64,000 nucleotides of DNA from DTU015 sp012837895 (GCA_050952085.1 JBMNKH010000004.1:62001-126000), one strand, 5' to 3'. Shown: positions 25,999 through 35,505, counted from the stretch's first letter. Made by a program: numbers and translations. Notes: a model not told the origin generated them from the letters alone.

Positions 25999-26301
25999 TC
26001 AGTCATGGGCTGATACAGAAGCTTCGGCCACAGGAATGACAGACACAATCCTTCCGTTCCTGCCTCTACGCTCGAAGGACACATACCCGTCTGCCTTGGC
26101 AAATATTGTATAATCCTTGCCCATGCCGACGTTGCGCCCTGGGTGTACCTTCGTTCCCCTCTGGCGTACGATAATGCTGCCCATTGTAACAAATTGGCCA
26201 TCATGATTTTTCACACCAAGCCGCTTGGAGTGGGAGTCCCGTCCGTTCCTGGAGCTTCCTACACCCTTCTTCCTTGCGAACAGTTGAAGGTCTATCATCA
26301 T
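25999..26301 (-). CDS. rpmA: 50S ribosomal protein L27
   Basis: A 100-residue L27 with Firmicutes-type leader MMIDLQLFA followed by RKKGVGSSRNGRDS. In this group the leader is removed by the protease Prp to expose the N-terminus that reaches the peptidyl-transferase centre; the matching prp gene lies directly upstream. RVR-type core GSIIVRQRGTKVHPGRNVGMGKDYTIFA is well conserved. Part of rplU-prp-rpmA. Confidence 0.97.
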   Translation of the reverse strand: MMIDLQLFARKKGVGSSRNGRDSHSKRLGVKNHDGQFVTMGSIIVRQRGTKVHPGRNVGMGKDYTIFAKADGYVSFERRGRNGRIVSVIPVAEASVSAHD

Positions 26302-26339
26302 TCCAGCTCCCCTCCTTCCTTCATGGTACCCAAACTTAT

Positions 26340-26705
26340 CTAATCAATGTCTTGATATGCTACGTCAATGTAAGTTGAATACGCCCTGGCAATCGATAAT
26401 AGCCCGAGTTCCAGGGTTCTCAAAACGGTCCTGGGGGCAAGCTCACCGGCGTCCTTCACATCAAGTTCGACTTCCAGATAACCGGGCTGCTTGCGAAAAC
26501 TCACTTTGTCCCCAAGTACATCTTGCAAACCCAAGAGCGCTCCCTGGGCTAGCGCCGATACCCCTGCACATACTATATCCTGTCCGTGTTCGGCAAAACC
26601 TGCGTGCCCCAACACCTTGAACCCAACCAAAATGCCGACGGGAACCCGCCCCGGATCTGCTAGATCCGGTTCATCATGCTTACGCAGTAACTGTACCTTC
26701 AGCAT
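26340..26705 (-). CDS. prp: ribosomal-processing cysteine protease Prp
   Basis: About 121 residues, with catalytic His in LGHAGFAEHG and Cys in DIVCAGVSALAQGALLGL, the order and spacing of the Prp family. It removes the N-terminal leader of L27 (next gene). The N-terminus carries about ten extra residues (EPDLADPGRVPVG) compared with the usual form. ATG 26705 lies inside the end of rplU (26-base overlap), indicating coupled translation. Confidence 0.93.
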   Translation of the reverse strand: MLKVQLLRKHDEPDLADPGRVPVGILVGFKVLGHAGFAEHGQDIVCAGVSALAQGALLGLQDVLGDKVSFRKQPGYLEVELDVKDAGELAPRTVLRTLELGLLSIARAYSTYIDVAYQDID

Positions 26706-27015
26706 CTTGATTGATGGACTCAATTCTTATCTCTGTGAAGTACTGACGGTGCCCGTAACGCCTTCTGTAATTTGTCTTAGGCTTGTACTTGAATCCTAGT
26801 ATTTTCCTGGCTCTGCCCTGGCGGATGATCTTCCCTTCCACGGTAGCCCCCGGAATGTAGGGCTTTCCTACTTTAAGGCTTTCGCCATCTGAAATAGCAA
26901 GCACTCTATCAAGTACACATTTGGTCCCGCGTTCGCCGTCTATTTTTTCAACCCTGACAGTCCTACCAGGAGATACCTTGTATTGCTTACCGCCTGTCTC
27001 TATTATCGCATACAA
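26680..27015 (-). CDS. rplU: 50S ribosomal protein L21
   Basis: About 111 residues: YAIIETGGKQYKVSPG, VGKPYIPGATVEGKII and the C-terminal KYKPKTNYRRRYGHRQ signature with a slightly longer tail than usual (QDAEGTVTA). The start is TTG 27015, with GGGGG about ten bases upstream. A good promoter lies 33-70 bases upstream, so rplU-prp-rpmA can be transcribed separately from rng. Confidence 0.95.
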   Translation of the reverse strand: MYAIIETGGKQYKVSPGRTVRVEKIDGERGTKCVLDRVLAISDGESLKVGKPYIPGATVEGKIIRQGRARKILGFKYKPKTNYRRRYGHRQYFTEIRIESINQDAEGTVTA

Positions 27016-27056
27016 CTTTGGAAAACCCCCTACTCCAGCAAAGCAGTTACCGTTAC

Positions 27057-27086
27057 AGTCTAGCACGCATTTGAAAAGCATGTCAA
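27057..27086 (-). promoter_or_regulatory. promoter of rplU-prp-rpmA
   Basis: Perfect TTGACA at 27081-27086 and TAGACT at 27057-27062 on the minus strand, spaced 18 bases, with a TGC extension just before the -10. It sits between the rng stop region and rplU. Confidence 0.65.
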
Positions 27087-27105
27087 GGAACACAGGCAAG
27101 CTGGC

Positions 27106-28839
27106 CTAATCCGATACTTGACTGCCTGACCGGCGGCCTTGGGAGTCCAAGATGATCGCTTTGGCAAAAGTGCGGAGGCAAGAAGTGATCCTCACCTGCA
27201 GTTTCTCGCCCACGCGCGAACCGCCGTCTTTAATATCTATAACATAACCTTCGATCCTTGCAATTCCATCCATTGGATTTTGGGAATGGGGCTCCTCTAC
27301 CTCAAGTTCGAGCACGTCGCCTATTCTGACGGGAATCGCCTTGCCGGCAATCTCCTCCTTGCTGCCCAGAGCCTTAACATTCATATCTTCAATGTGCAGG
27401 TCTTCTGAACCTCTGATGAAAATGCTCCTAGCTGTCTCTTTCTCCAATTGCTTCAAGTTAGCACCGCCAGGCCCGATCAGGTAACTGGCTACATTAGGGT
27501 TGACTTCCACAAGCACCGCTTCGCTGTGGGAGTTCCTCAAGAGCCTTCTGATTTCCCTGCGGATTTTGGAAGCAACGGTCTCTTCAGACAACACAGTACC
27601 TTTGCCGCCGCAATAAGGACACATCCTGGTCATCACAGCGTCCAGGCTTTGCCTGACCTTCTTCCTTGTCATCTCCACAAGCCCCAGGCCGGTAAGCCCG
27701 ACTACAACTGTCTTGGTGTGATCTTTCTTGAGGTGTTTCTCAAGTTCATCTAGTACCCTGGCCCGGTGCTCGGGATTATCCATGTCGATGAAGTCGATGA
27801 CGATAATCCCGCCTATGTCCCGCAATCTCAGCTGCCGTACAATCTCCTCACAAGCTTCCATGTTGGTCCTGAACACAGTATCAGAAAGGTTCTTGCTGCC
27901 TACAAACCTGCCGGTGTTTACGTCAATCACAGTCAACGCTTCAGTCTTGTCGATGACAATGTACCCGCCTGACTTGAGCCACACCTGGCGGTGTAATGCC
28001 TGTTCAATCGCAGCTTCGACCCCGTAAAGGCTGAACATGGGAATCTCCCGGTCCCTGTAATATATGACCCTGTCCTTCATCTCAGGCGATACGCTCTGCA
28101 AAAGCTCCAGTATCTTGGCATAAGTGTAACAGTCATCCACAAGCATCCTGGTAGTCTCTTGATTGAGTTCGTCCCGTACCATCCTCATTACCAGGCCAAG
28201 GTCGCGATGGAGTAACGCCGGCGCCTTCTGTTGCTGTGAGTTCTGTTGTACCTTTTCCCATAACCTTAGTACAAACAGCAAGTCCCTTTCTATTTCTTCC
28301 CTTGTCTTGCCCTCAGCCACGGTCCTGATGATCACTCCCATATCGGGAGGTTTGACTTCCCTGGCGATTTTCCGCAGCCTCTGCCTTTCGTCTTCGGAGG
28401 TAATCCTCCTTGACACGCCTATATAGTTGACTGTGGGCATGAGCACGAGATAGCGGCCGGGAAAAGTGATGTGTCTGGTCACACGGGCCCCTTTTGTCCC
28501 TATAGCTTCTTTGGTAACTTGAACCACAATCGTCTGGCCTGGCTTGACAACCTCTTTGATTGAGGTCCGTCCTTTCCTGCTTCTTGAAGAACCCCTGCCT
28601 CCATTTTCACCGGGCAAGAATGCATCATCCACATACAAGAATGCGTTCTTTTCCTGGCCAATATCTACAAAGGCAGCCTGCATGCCAGGCAAGACATTTA
28701 TCACCTTACCGAGGTATACATTGCCGGCAGTCTTCTGGCTGCTAGGTTTTTCAACGTAAAACTCTACAACGGAACCATCCTCTACCAGGGCTACCCTGGT
28801 TTCATCAGTGTTAGCGCTTATAAGTATCTCCCTAGTCAT
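27106..28839 (-). CDS. rng: ribonuclease G/E family endoribonuclease
   Basis: A 577-residue RNase E/G. An S1 RNA-binding domain occupies about residues 35-125 (VYLGKVINVLPGMQAAFVDIG), followed by the catalytic region with ALTVIDVNTGRFVG and IGGIIVIDFIDMD that hold the two metal-binding Asp, and the zinc-link CPYCGGKG. The enzyme cuts single-stranded AU-rich RNA 5' ends and matures 16S rRNA; its presence in Clostridia alongside RNase Y systems is known. ATG 28839 has AGGAGAT upstream. Confidence 0.95.
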   Translation of the reverse strand: MTREILISANTDETRVALVEDGSVVEFYVEKPSSQKTAGNVYLGKVINVLPGMQAAFVDIGQEKNAFLYVDDAFLPGENGGRGSSRSRKGRTSIKEVVKPGQTIVVQVTKEAIGTKGARVTRHITFPGRYLVLMPTVNYIGVSRRITSEDERQRLRKIAREVKPPDMGVIIRTVAEGKTREEIERDLLFVLRLWEKVQQNSQQQKAPALLHRDLGLVMRMVRDELNQETTRMLVDDCYTYAKILELLQSVSPEMKDRVIYYRDREIPMFSLYGVEAAIEQALHRQVWLKSGGYIVIDKTEALTVIDVNTGRFVGSKNLSDTVFRTNMEACEEIVRQLRLRDIGGIIVIDFIDMDNPEHRARVLDELEKHLKKDHTKTVVVGLTGLGLVEMTRKKVRQSLDAVMTRMCPYCGGKGTVLSEETVASKIRREIRRLLRNSHSEAVLVEVNPNVASYLIGPGGANLKQLEKETARSIFIRGSEDLHIEDMNVKALGSKEEIAGKAIPVRIGDVLELEVEEPHSQNPMDGIARIEGYVIDIKDGGSRVGEKLQVRITSCLRTFAKAIILDSQGRRSGSQVSD

Positions 28840-28929
28840 GGGAGTATTTCATCTCCTAACAAATATTCAGCTTAGATAGCAAAACTCTCTCCCGCATGTA
28901 AGTGCGGCCAGATAGACAAGAGGTGAATC

Positions 28930-29637
28930 TCATTCCAAATAAAGCTTAAGCCTGTCGACGGTTATTTCACCTGTGTCAATACCCATCCCAAATCTCGATA
29001 ATGAATCAATCACCCATTGCGGACGCACGGTACGGCCATTATCATGCCTGATCTTCATGAAAAGTGTGGCTGGGTTCAAACCTGGTACAAGGCTGATTTT
29101 TTCCACAAATCGCCGCAAATCCACGGTCTTGGTTTGTTTCGGCCTCTGTACTGCAAATAAAACCTGCTCCTGAGCTAAGAACTCCTCTATTGCAGAGGAT
29201 AACGCTTCTGTGTTCACCTCCTCTACTTCAATCCTGTATAGAGACGCCCGGATCTGTGACTCAAAATTTGGTTTGCCGTCCGGAACAACATACAACCCGC
29301 TAACGGCAATTCCCTTAGGCAAGACGTCAGAAAGCGCCCGTGCCAAACGGACCAAGACATCAGAATTCTGAGCCCTCTTGCCTGCACCTTTAGCTTTTGC
29401 CTGGATGAAACCTGCAATGCCCTCATCGTCAAGGATCACATCCATGTATTCTTCGTCTCCCGCTGTTCCAACAGGCAAAGGAGCATAAAAGGACACCTTC
29501 ATCTTGGGCGAATAGCCTTGGGTCATGGCTACAGGCCACTTTGCCCTTGCAAGGGCCATTCTCAGATTACGCGCCATATCCAAGTGGCTCAGAAACCTGG
29601 CTGTATCTCCCTTTTTGTACTTAACCCTGACTCGCAT
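28930..29637 (-). CDS. radical-SAM-linked protein (DUF2344/TIGR03936 type)
   Basis: A 235-residue protein beginning RVRVKYKKGDTARFLSHLDMARNLRMALARAKWPVA and AMTQGYSPKMKVSFYAPLPVG, the hallmark of the DUF2344 family that is always next to, or fused to, a TIGR03960 radical SAM protein. It is located 27 bases downstream of that gene. The family is thought to bind RNA, from its position and basic N-terminus, but the reaction is unknown. Confidence 0.92.
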   Translation of the reverse strand: MRVRVKYKKGDTARFLSHLDMARNLRMALARAKWPVAMTQGYSPKMKVSFYAPLPVGTAGDEEYMDVILDDEGIAGFIQAKAKGAGKRAQNSDVLVRLARALSDVLPKGIAVSGLYVVPDGKPNFESQIRASLYRIEVEEVNTEALSSAIEEFLAQEQVLFAVQRPKQTKTVDLRRFVEKISLVPGLNPATLFMKIRHDNGRTVRPQWVIDSLSRFGMGIDTGEITVDRLKLYLE

Positions 29638-29664
29638 TCACAACACCTTCAGACTCCCAGGCAT

Positions 29665-31608
29665 CTACTTAAGGGACATTTCTACTCCAAGATTGAGGCA
29701 TACACCACACCCGGTGCAATGACCCGCCCTGCAATCACTTGTGATGATACCATTTCGCGCTTTTTCTCTCTCCCGGAGCAAGAATTGCTTGGATACTCCG
29801 AAATCCAGATGGTCCCAGGGCAGGGTCTCTTCAGCATCCCTCTTCCGGTGTGCATAAAACGCGGGGTCTAACCCTGTATCATGGAATACCTGTTCCCAAA
29901 TGTCTATATCGAGATGGTTGCTCCAGGCGTCAAATCTTGCCCCCCGTTCATATGCCAGTTCCAACGCCCCGGCAAGCTTCCTATCTCCCCTTGCAAGCAC
30001 AGCTTCCAGCCATGTATGCTCTACGTCATGATACTTGTAATTGAGCCCGGGCCCCCGCAAACCATCCCGGAGGAGCTTCTGCCGCCGCCTAAGTTCTTCA
30101 GGCTGTATACAAGGTTCCCATTGGAAAGGCGTGTTGGGCTTTGGCACAAAGCCAGAAACCGAAACCACTATCGTTGGCCTGATTCCCATATCCCTGCCTA
30201 TTTGGCGGATTTTCTTTGCCAGATCTGCTATAGCTGTCACGTCTTCATCAGCCTCACCGGGAAGGCCGATCATGAAATATAACTTGATGTGTGCAAAACC
30301 TGAGCTGAAAGCGTTCCCCGCCGCGCTAAGAATGTCTTCCTCTGTGACCTTCTTATTGATGATATCCCTCATCCTTTGGGAGCCTGCTTCAGGGGCAAGA
30401 GTCAGACCTGTCCTTGATGCCCCTAACATTTTCGCCAACTCCACTGAAAACGAATCCACCCTGAGAGACGGTAGTGAGACCCTTGACCCGGGACAACCGG
30501 TCATTAGCCGCGACAAGAGTTCTTCAATGTGGCTGTAATCTGCAGACGACAGGGACACTAGCGAGACTTCCCCGTAGCCCGATGCCTCAAGCAGCTTCCT
30601 AGCATACGCGGTTATAGTCTCAGGTGTCCTTTCCCTTACAGGACGATAGATCGTTCCCGCCTGGCAGAACCTGCATCCCTGGGTGCAGCCCCTGAATATC
30701 TCCACCATCACCCTGTCATGGATAGGTTCAATAAGGGGCACCAATGGTTTGTCGATAAACGCAGCATCTTCAAGTGACTTGATTACCCGCCGCTTCACAC
30801 TGGAAGGGGAGACAAAATAACCTGGCTTATCTTCAGGAAAACAAGCACTCTGTAGAGACAAGTCGCCGGTTTGAGCTTTGATGCTCTTATAGGATTCGTC
30901 ACCGAGCCTAACGGGCACGGGGGACACTCCGGCCACAGTACCGTCACAGTTATACTTCACATCGTACAAGGACGGGACATACACGCCTTCAACAAGCGAA
31001 AGCATGACGAGGAGGTCTAAACGGGATCTTCCTGTTGCTTTCCATGCTTTGTACGTATCTACGATCTCCAAAGACAGCTCCTCGCCGTCGCCCAGGGCGA
31101 AGGCATCAATGAAATCCGCAATAGGTTCGGCTGCCATGGCACAGGGTCCGCCGGCGATGACTAAAGGGTCCCGGGGCCCCCTGTGCTTCGATCTCAAAGG
31201 GATGCCGCCCAGGTCAAGCATCATCAAGACATTGGTGTACGCGAGCTCATATTGGAGTGAAAACCCGACAATATCGAAGGATGACAGGGGTAACCTGTTT
31301 TCAATGCTGAAAAGCGGCCAGCCTTTCTCCTTGAGCAAACTCTCCATATCATGCCACGGCGCGTACACCCGTTCACATGAAACGTCGTCACGGCCATTCA
31401 AGACAGCGTAGAGGATTTGTGAGCCCAGGTGGCTCATGCCGACCTCGTAAACATCAGGAAACGCCAGGGCAAAAAGCACGTCTACTGATTGGGGATCTTT
31501 TTGTACCGAGTTGATCTCCCCGCCTGTATACCTGGCCGGTTTTTCAACCTTCCCTAAATACCGCCGCAATTTATTCCACGTGATAGGAGTCTGTTGATTT
31601 CCTGGCAA
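29665..31608 (-). CDS. B12-binding-like radical SAM protein (TIGR03960 type)
   Basis: A 647-residue radical SAM enzyme. The N-terminal half has a cobalamin-binding-like fold (VDVLFALAFPDVYEVGMSHLGSQILY), and the iron-sulfur triad CTQGCRFC occurs at about residues 310-317, followed by GTIYRPVRERTPE. The C-terminus has a further Cys-rich stretch HCTGCGVC. The family forms an obligate pair with the DUF2344 protein downstream and is common near rng and rplU in Clostridia; the substrate is not known. The start TTG 31608 has GAAAGG upstream at loose spacing. Confidence 0.92.
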   Translation of the reverse strand: MPGNQQTPITWNKLRRYLGKVEKPARYTGGEINSVQKDPQSVDVLFALAFPDVYEVGMSHLGSQILYAVLNGRDDVSCERVYAPWHDMESLLKEKGWPLFSIENRLPLSSFDIVGFSLQYELAYTNVLMMLDLGGIPLRSKHRGPRDPLVIAGGPCAMAAEPIADFIDAFALGDGEELSLEIVDTYKAWKATGRSRLDLLVMLSLVEGVYVPSLYDVKYNCDGTVAGVSPVPVRLGDESYKSIKAQTGDLSLQSACFPEDKPGYFVSPSSVKRRVIKSLEDAAFIDKPLVPLIEPIHDRVMVEIFRGCTQGCRFCQAGTIYRPVRERTPETITAYARKLLEASGYGEVSLVSLSSADYSHIEELLSRLMTGCPGSRVSLPSLRVDSFSVELAKMLGASRTGLTLAPEAGSQRMRDIINKKVTEEDILSAAGNAFSSGFAHIKLYFMIGLPGEADEDVTAIADLAKKIRQIGRDMGIRPTIVVSVSGFVPKPNTPFQWEPCIQPEELRRRQKLLRDGLRGPGLNYKYHDVEHTWLEAVLARGDRKLAGALELAYERGARFDAWSNHLDIDIWEQVFHDTGLDPAFYAHRKRDAEETLPWDHLDFGVSKQFLLREREKARNGIITSDCRAGHCTGCGVCLNLGVEMSLK

Positions 31609-31809
31609 CTGTGACCATACCTTTCAACTTTCGCATAACTATGCACACATATACCTGCAGCAAGCTTGAGCTGCAAGAGTGTTCCCGCTGCCCATTTATA
31701 CACTCTCCTTGATTTACATTATAACCCTTATGATATCAAGAGGTAAAAACAAACCCGCTTCTGGTTTTCCCGGGGATAGTACGAGGCTCTTTCCACCCGC
31801 CCAGGAGTG

Positions 31810-32724
31810 TTATTGTGAGGAACTGAGGAGATCTCTTACCTTGAGGTCAGTAAGGCCTTTGTAGAATGCTTCCAGCAGCACAGTTTCAGACACAGAACCC
31901 AGCAGGTTCATTTGCCTGTCCACTACAAGCAGCACATAATACCTGGAAGGCCGCAGCCTGTGTACCAGTTCCTTGACTCTTGCCTTTTCACTGACCATGA
32001 GCTCCTCCACTGGAAGCGCTCCTGTCTGTGCAAGCCTGCGGCTCCTGGCCAAGAGTGCCAGTATATTGTTGAAAGAAACCATGTTCCTTTCTTCTATGGC
32101 GCTCCAAATCAGTAGTGGCCCCAGTATCACAAGGCTGAACCACCGGCCTCCGGTGATTAGTCCCACGCTTCCGAGAATACACAAGCATACTCCTACGAAT
32201 ACGCCTAACTTTGACAACTGGTAAGAAGCCTCTTTGTAACCAAGTTTCAAGGATAATTGAGCCCGGAAGAATCTGCCGCCATCAAGGGGAAGGCATGGAA
32301 GAAGGTTTACTGCCAGCAATCCAAGATTCACCCTAATAAGAAATTGGAGCAAAGGAAACTGTCCTGAGGCGTACAGGCCGGGGGCCATGGCTGCATATCC
32401 ATGATAGCCTAGGACCCCCAGTACGGCCAGGAGTGCGCTTTGCATAGGGCCTGATATGGCGATCATCGCCTCAGACCAGGGTTCAATCTGCCATGCACCT
32501 TCCAGCCTACCTACTGCACCGAAAGCCCAGATTTCGATTTCGCTTATTTCCGTCTCAAGAAAAGCGGCTGCAATGAGATGGCCCATTTCGTGAACCAGGA
32601 GGCTCCCTGCAAAAACGACAAAATACAGGGTATACCCTGCTCCGATCATCACAATCGCCGCCAACAGAAATGAAATGTGTATCAATATCTTTGTATTTCC
32701 TAATTTAGCTACTGCGAAGCTCAT
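31810..32724 (-). CDS. spoIVFB: sporulation intramembrane metalloprotease SpoIVFB (M50, site-2 protease)
   Basis: About 304 residues with several membrane helices, zinc motif HEMGH at about residues 47-51, the second zinc site in NLLPCLPLDGG, and a C-terminal CBS-like domain as in B. subtilis SpoIVFB. It cleaves pro-sigma-K in the outer forespore membrane. ATG 32724 has AAGGAGA ten bases upstream and gives an N-terminus in line with the family. An in-frame GTG at 32826 overlaps the spoIVFA stop (GTGA) and would add 34 residues; it cannot be excluded. Location upstream of rplU matches other endospore formers. Confidence 0.88.
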   Translation of the reverse strand: MSFAVAKLGNTKILIHISFLLAAIVMIGAGYTLYFVVFAGSLLVHEMGHLIAAAFLETEISEIEIWAFGAVGRLEGAWQIEPWSEAMIAISGPMQSALLAVLGVLGYHGYAAMAPGLYASGQFPLLQFLIRVNLGLLAVNLLPCLPLDGGRFFRAQLSLKLGYKEASYQLSKLGVFVGVCLCILGSVGLITGGRWFSLVILGPLLIWSAIEERNMVSFNNILALLARSRRLAQTGALPVEELMVSEKARVKELVHRLRPSRYYVLLVVDRQMNLLGSVSETVLLEAFYKGLTDLKVRDLLSSSQ

Positions 32725-32822
32725 TGCAGTGCCGTCTCCTTCTATAAAGGTTTCAGTAAAGACTTCCGTGCAAGTATCAAAGTTGCGTCTTATTGTGGTA
32801 CAGCGGTGGTATAGCGGCGGTG

Positions 32823-33533
32823 TCACTGTATTTTGGATCTGGGTGGGAGCAGCGTCATTGGATCGACTTCCAGGCCTTCCTTTCTTATTTCAAAATGCAA
32901 ATGAGGACCTGTTGCATTTCCGCTCTTGCCTACGGTACCAAGAGCTTCACCTTGCCTAATCTTTTGATCTTTCATCACCGATACTGTGCCAAGATGGGCA
33001 TACACACTGGAAAATCCCTGGCTGTGCTCAATTTCTACCATCAAGCCATAAGAATCTGATTGCCTCACACTTGTGACTATCCCTTCAGCGACGGCAACCA
33101 CCTGAGTGCCTTCTTCAGCCGCAATATCGATACCCTGGTGCAGTGACATGCCCTGTGAGTCCGGATTAGACCTCCAACCGAAATACGAGACTACTTCGCC
33201 TTCGCAAGGCCAAATCAGGGTGCTTTGCTTGCCTATTACCCCCCTTGCCCAGAACTTCTCAAGATCAAAACCGGCTACTGTGGACACGATTTCCGGAAGG
33301 TTTGCAACCCACGCCTTAACGTCATCGTACGTGATGTCATTCTCCACTGCCCTTCTGACCATAGCTACCAGGTCTTCAGCCCTTTCCAGCTTGGATTGGG
33401 AGGCGCCTAGGATAACGAAAAAAATCATCAGCGCAGCCAGCGCTTGCCATGCCCAGCCAGGCAAGGATGTCTTGGGCAGGGATTGGGGCTGCCACCGGCT
33501 CCTGTATTCCTGCCTGCCGTGATTCCAAGCCAT
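32823..33533 (-). CDS. spoIVFA: M23-family protein, SpoIVFA-like
   Basis: A 236-residue protein with one transmembrane helix (WAWQALAALMIFFVILG) and a C-terminal LytM/M23 domain. The zinc ligands HQGID and HLHFE are both present, so unlike the degenerate B. subtilis SpoIVFA this one may still be a peptidase. By position next to spoIVFB it is expected to hold SpoIVFB inactive until the forespore signals. ATG 33533 has GAGGTG six bases upstream. Confidence 0.85.
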   Translation of the reverse strand: MAWNHGRQEYRSRWQPQSLPKTSLPGWAWQALAALMIFFVILGASQSKLERAEDLVAMVRRAVENDITYDDVKAWVANLPEIVSTVAGFDLEKFWARGVIGKQSTLIWPCEGEVVSYFGWRSNPDSQGMSLHQGIDIAAEEGTQVVAVAEGIVTSVRQSDSYGLMVEIEHSQGFSSVYAHLGTVSVMKDQKIRQGEALGTVGKSGNATGPHLHFEIRKEGLEVDPMTLLPPRSKIQ

Positions 33534-33674
33534 TGCTCACACCTCACTTCAAAAAAGGTTATTATTGATGGGTAGAAGATATGAATGAAGGATAGCCGCA
33601 AAGGGAAATCGAAGTCTATCCAATGATATTGTTGTGCTTACCATTTTTGCGCTGATAGCAGGGAGGCCGCCGAT

Positions 33675-34142
33675 GTGAGAATTTCCGGCAATAACAACCA
33701 GGATATTTCCGCCCCCCGTATCATACTGGGCGGGCTCCAGATGGGAGAGGACCCTATCCCACCTGCCTTGGTAGCTATTTCGTATGCTTCATGCGACAGG
33801 GCTCAAGCAGTAGCTGAGTACCTCATGTCGATTCAAAACGGGACAGTACCTTTTGAATCCAGTCCTAACGTATGTGCAGGGGACAATGTGATTAAGGTCC
33901 ATATCTCACCCAAACCTGTTTCAAACAAAGGATACCTGTGCCAGGTGATGGCAAAAGCTGATCCCAGGCATTGGACACATTGTTTCTACGTGGCTTCTTA
34001 CGTAACCGAAGAGGAATTATCCGCGTTCAACAGTTTCTTTGAATTTGCGAATCATTATGTGCTGACTGTAGCTCACGGCGATAACCTGCTTCTGGAAACT
34101 ATCAATCTGATAAAATACACCGTAAACAGGAGAGGAGTCTGA
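33675..34142 (+). CDS. hypothetical protein
   Basis: A 155-residue soluble protein starting at GTG 33675 with GGGAGG eight bases upstream. Segments include PPALVAISYASCDRAQAVAEYLMS and RHWTHCFYVASYVTEEELSAFNSFF. I do not recognise the family. It is divergent from spoIVFA and four bases upstream of the Nudix-like gene, so the two are probably one operon. Confidence 0.7.
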   Translation: MRISGNNNQDISAPRIILGGLQMGEDPIPPALVAISYASCDRAQAVAEYLMSIQNGTVPFESSPNVCAGDNVIKVHISPKPVSNKGYLCQVMAKADPRHWTHCFYVASYVTEEELSAFNSFFEFANHYVLTVAHGDNLLLETINLIKYTVNRRGV

Positions 34143-34146
34143 CTTA

Positions 34147-34779
34147 GTGCCTGCAGCAGATGTTTTTTCAGACGAACAAGTGCTATGCGTACCGACCAGG
34201 GAACTCTACTCAGGATTCGGCCAGTGGCGGGGCCTGACTGAACCTGCGTCTGAGATATGGCGGATAATTGCCAAGAATTCGCTGTTTAAGCCCAGATCCC
34301 AGCTTGAACAAGACCCGGCTTACAAGCAGCTTGTGTCATACACGCTTTTCATATCGGGAGGGCGGATCTTCGTGATGCAGCGCCTGGACTCCCAGGGAGA
34401 GGAAAGGTTGAGGGGGCTTCTATCGGTAGGGGTTGGAGGACACATGAACCCTGTACAGGAAGTTCCATGGCCAGGCAGAAGACGCATAGCTGATCTTAAG
34501 CACCTGGTTCACTTAAATACTATCAGGGAAATAAAGGAAGAAGTGATGGTCGCCGGCACCCCGCCGTTGCGGATAGTAGGCTTCCTGAATGATGACGAAA
34601 ACGAGGTTGGCAAGGTTCACCTTGGGGTAGTGTCTGTGGTACGCCTGACATCCCCTCTCCTCGCCGTAAGGGAAACTGACAAGATGCTCGGCAGATGGGC
34701 GGAATTGCTGGAACTCGGCCAGCTGGGCACCTTGACCTTTGAAACATGGTCGTCACTGGTGCTTCAAGGATTGGTATAG
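34147..34779 (+). CDS. Nudix-superfamily protein (COG4112-like predicted phosphoesterase)
   Basis: A 210-residue protein. A Nudix-like region is seen at GLLSVGVGGHMNP, interrupted by an insert, then LNTIREIKEEVMV, which supplies the REUxEE half of the box, and a following GFLNDDENEVGKVHLGVVSVV. The arrangement matches the COG4112 group of predicted MutT-like phosphoesterases as I remember it. The substrate is unknown. GTG start with GGAGAGGAG about eight bases upstream, overlapping the end of the preceding gene. Confidence 0.75.
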   Translation: MPAADVFSDEQVLCVPTRELYSGFGQWRGLTEPASEIWRIIAKNSLFKPRSQLEQDPAYKQLVSYTLFISGGRIFVMQRLDSQGEERLRGLLSVGVGGHMNPVQEVPWPGRRRIADLKHLVHLNTIREIKEEVMVAGTPPLRIVGFLNDDENEVGKVHLGVVSVVRLTSPLLAVRETDKMLGRWAELLELGQLGTLTFETWSSLVLQGLV

Positions 34780-34796
34780 ACACAGAATGCCGTTAC

Positions 34797-34828
34797 AAAA
34801 ACAGGGGCACCTGGACTTGAGGTGCCCC
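34797..34828 (-). terminator. intrinsic terminator shared by convergent genes
   Basis: A 9-bp GC-rich perfect stem (GGGGCACCT / AGGTGCCCC, 7-base loop) followed on the minus strand by TTTTT. It ends the minus-strand membrane operon and may also stop the plus-strand Nudix-like gene, although U-richness on that side is poor. Confidence 0.85.
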
Positions 34829-34850
34829 CGGGTTCGTTTATGGCCGGGTA

Positions 34851-35456
34851 TCAGATGGATATACCCAACCAGTCTGTCAGCAGGAAGCTGAGCCTGTTAA
34901 GGAACAACGAGATACGCCCCTGCACAGTGTTGCCAAACGCCGTTCCGAAACCGATCATCATGATATACCGCCCCAGACGGCCTGAACCCTGTATGAATTT
35001 GGACTCCTTGCCTGTCGTGAAGAAGAAGTATGACATTACCGCCATGAAGAAGACGAAGAACAGCACGTTGTTGGCCGTGTTGAGCGGCCTCATGACGTCC
35101 ATGAGCTGGGTGAACACGGGCCTCGGAGAACGAGCAATGGCGCCGCCCAATCCCCAGCCCACAGACAGGGCAATGGGATATCGGGCAAGCCACCGGTATT
35201 GCGGCGGAGCATATCTGGTATATAGGAGCAATCCCAAGGCGCCCATAAGGATGAAGTAGTACTGCTTTTCCCCTATGGCATAGTTCTGCCAATAGGGCTT
35301 AATGAACGAGTGGAACAACCGCGTTATCTGGTACGAAGTGTATAGGGCCACCAGGGTGTATTCCGCGATTCTGTAGGCGAAGTTCTCTTTAATCAAGTAG
35401 CTGTAACAAGCCAACGTACAAATAGCTTGAACCAAGATTTGCGGATCGGTGGTCAT
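34851..35456 (-). CDS. unrecognised polytopic membrane protein, gene 4 of a four-gene operon
   Basis: A 201-residue protein with about five hydrophobic segments (for example YYFILMGALGLLLYTRYA, ALSVGWGLGGAIA, NNVLFFVFFMAVMSYFFFTTG, MMIGFGTAFGNTV). No family is recognised. ATG 35456 has GGGAGGTG closely upstream. Last gene before the terminator. Similar hydrophobic GFGTAFGN and LSVGWGLGGA patterns suggest a packed helical bundle, a subunit of a complex made by the four products. Confidence 0.75.
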   Translation of the reverse strand: MTTDPQILVQAICTLACYSYLIKENFAYRIAEYTLVALYTSYQITRLFHSFIKPYWQNYAIGEKQYYFILMGALGLLLYTRYAPPQYRWLARYPIALSVGWGLGGAIARSPRPVFTQLMDVMRPLNTANNVLFFVFFMAVMSYFFFTTGKESKFIQGSGRLGRYIMMIGFGTAFGNTVQGRISLFLNRLSFLLTDWLGISI

Positions 35457-35505
35457 TCTGATTCACCTCCCACGAAACACTCTCGTATCGCATAAAACCA
35501 TCTTA

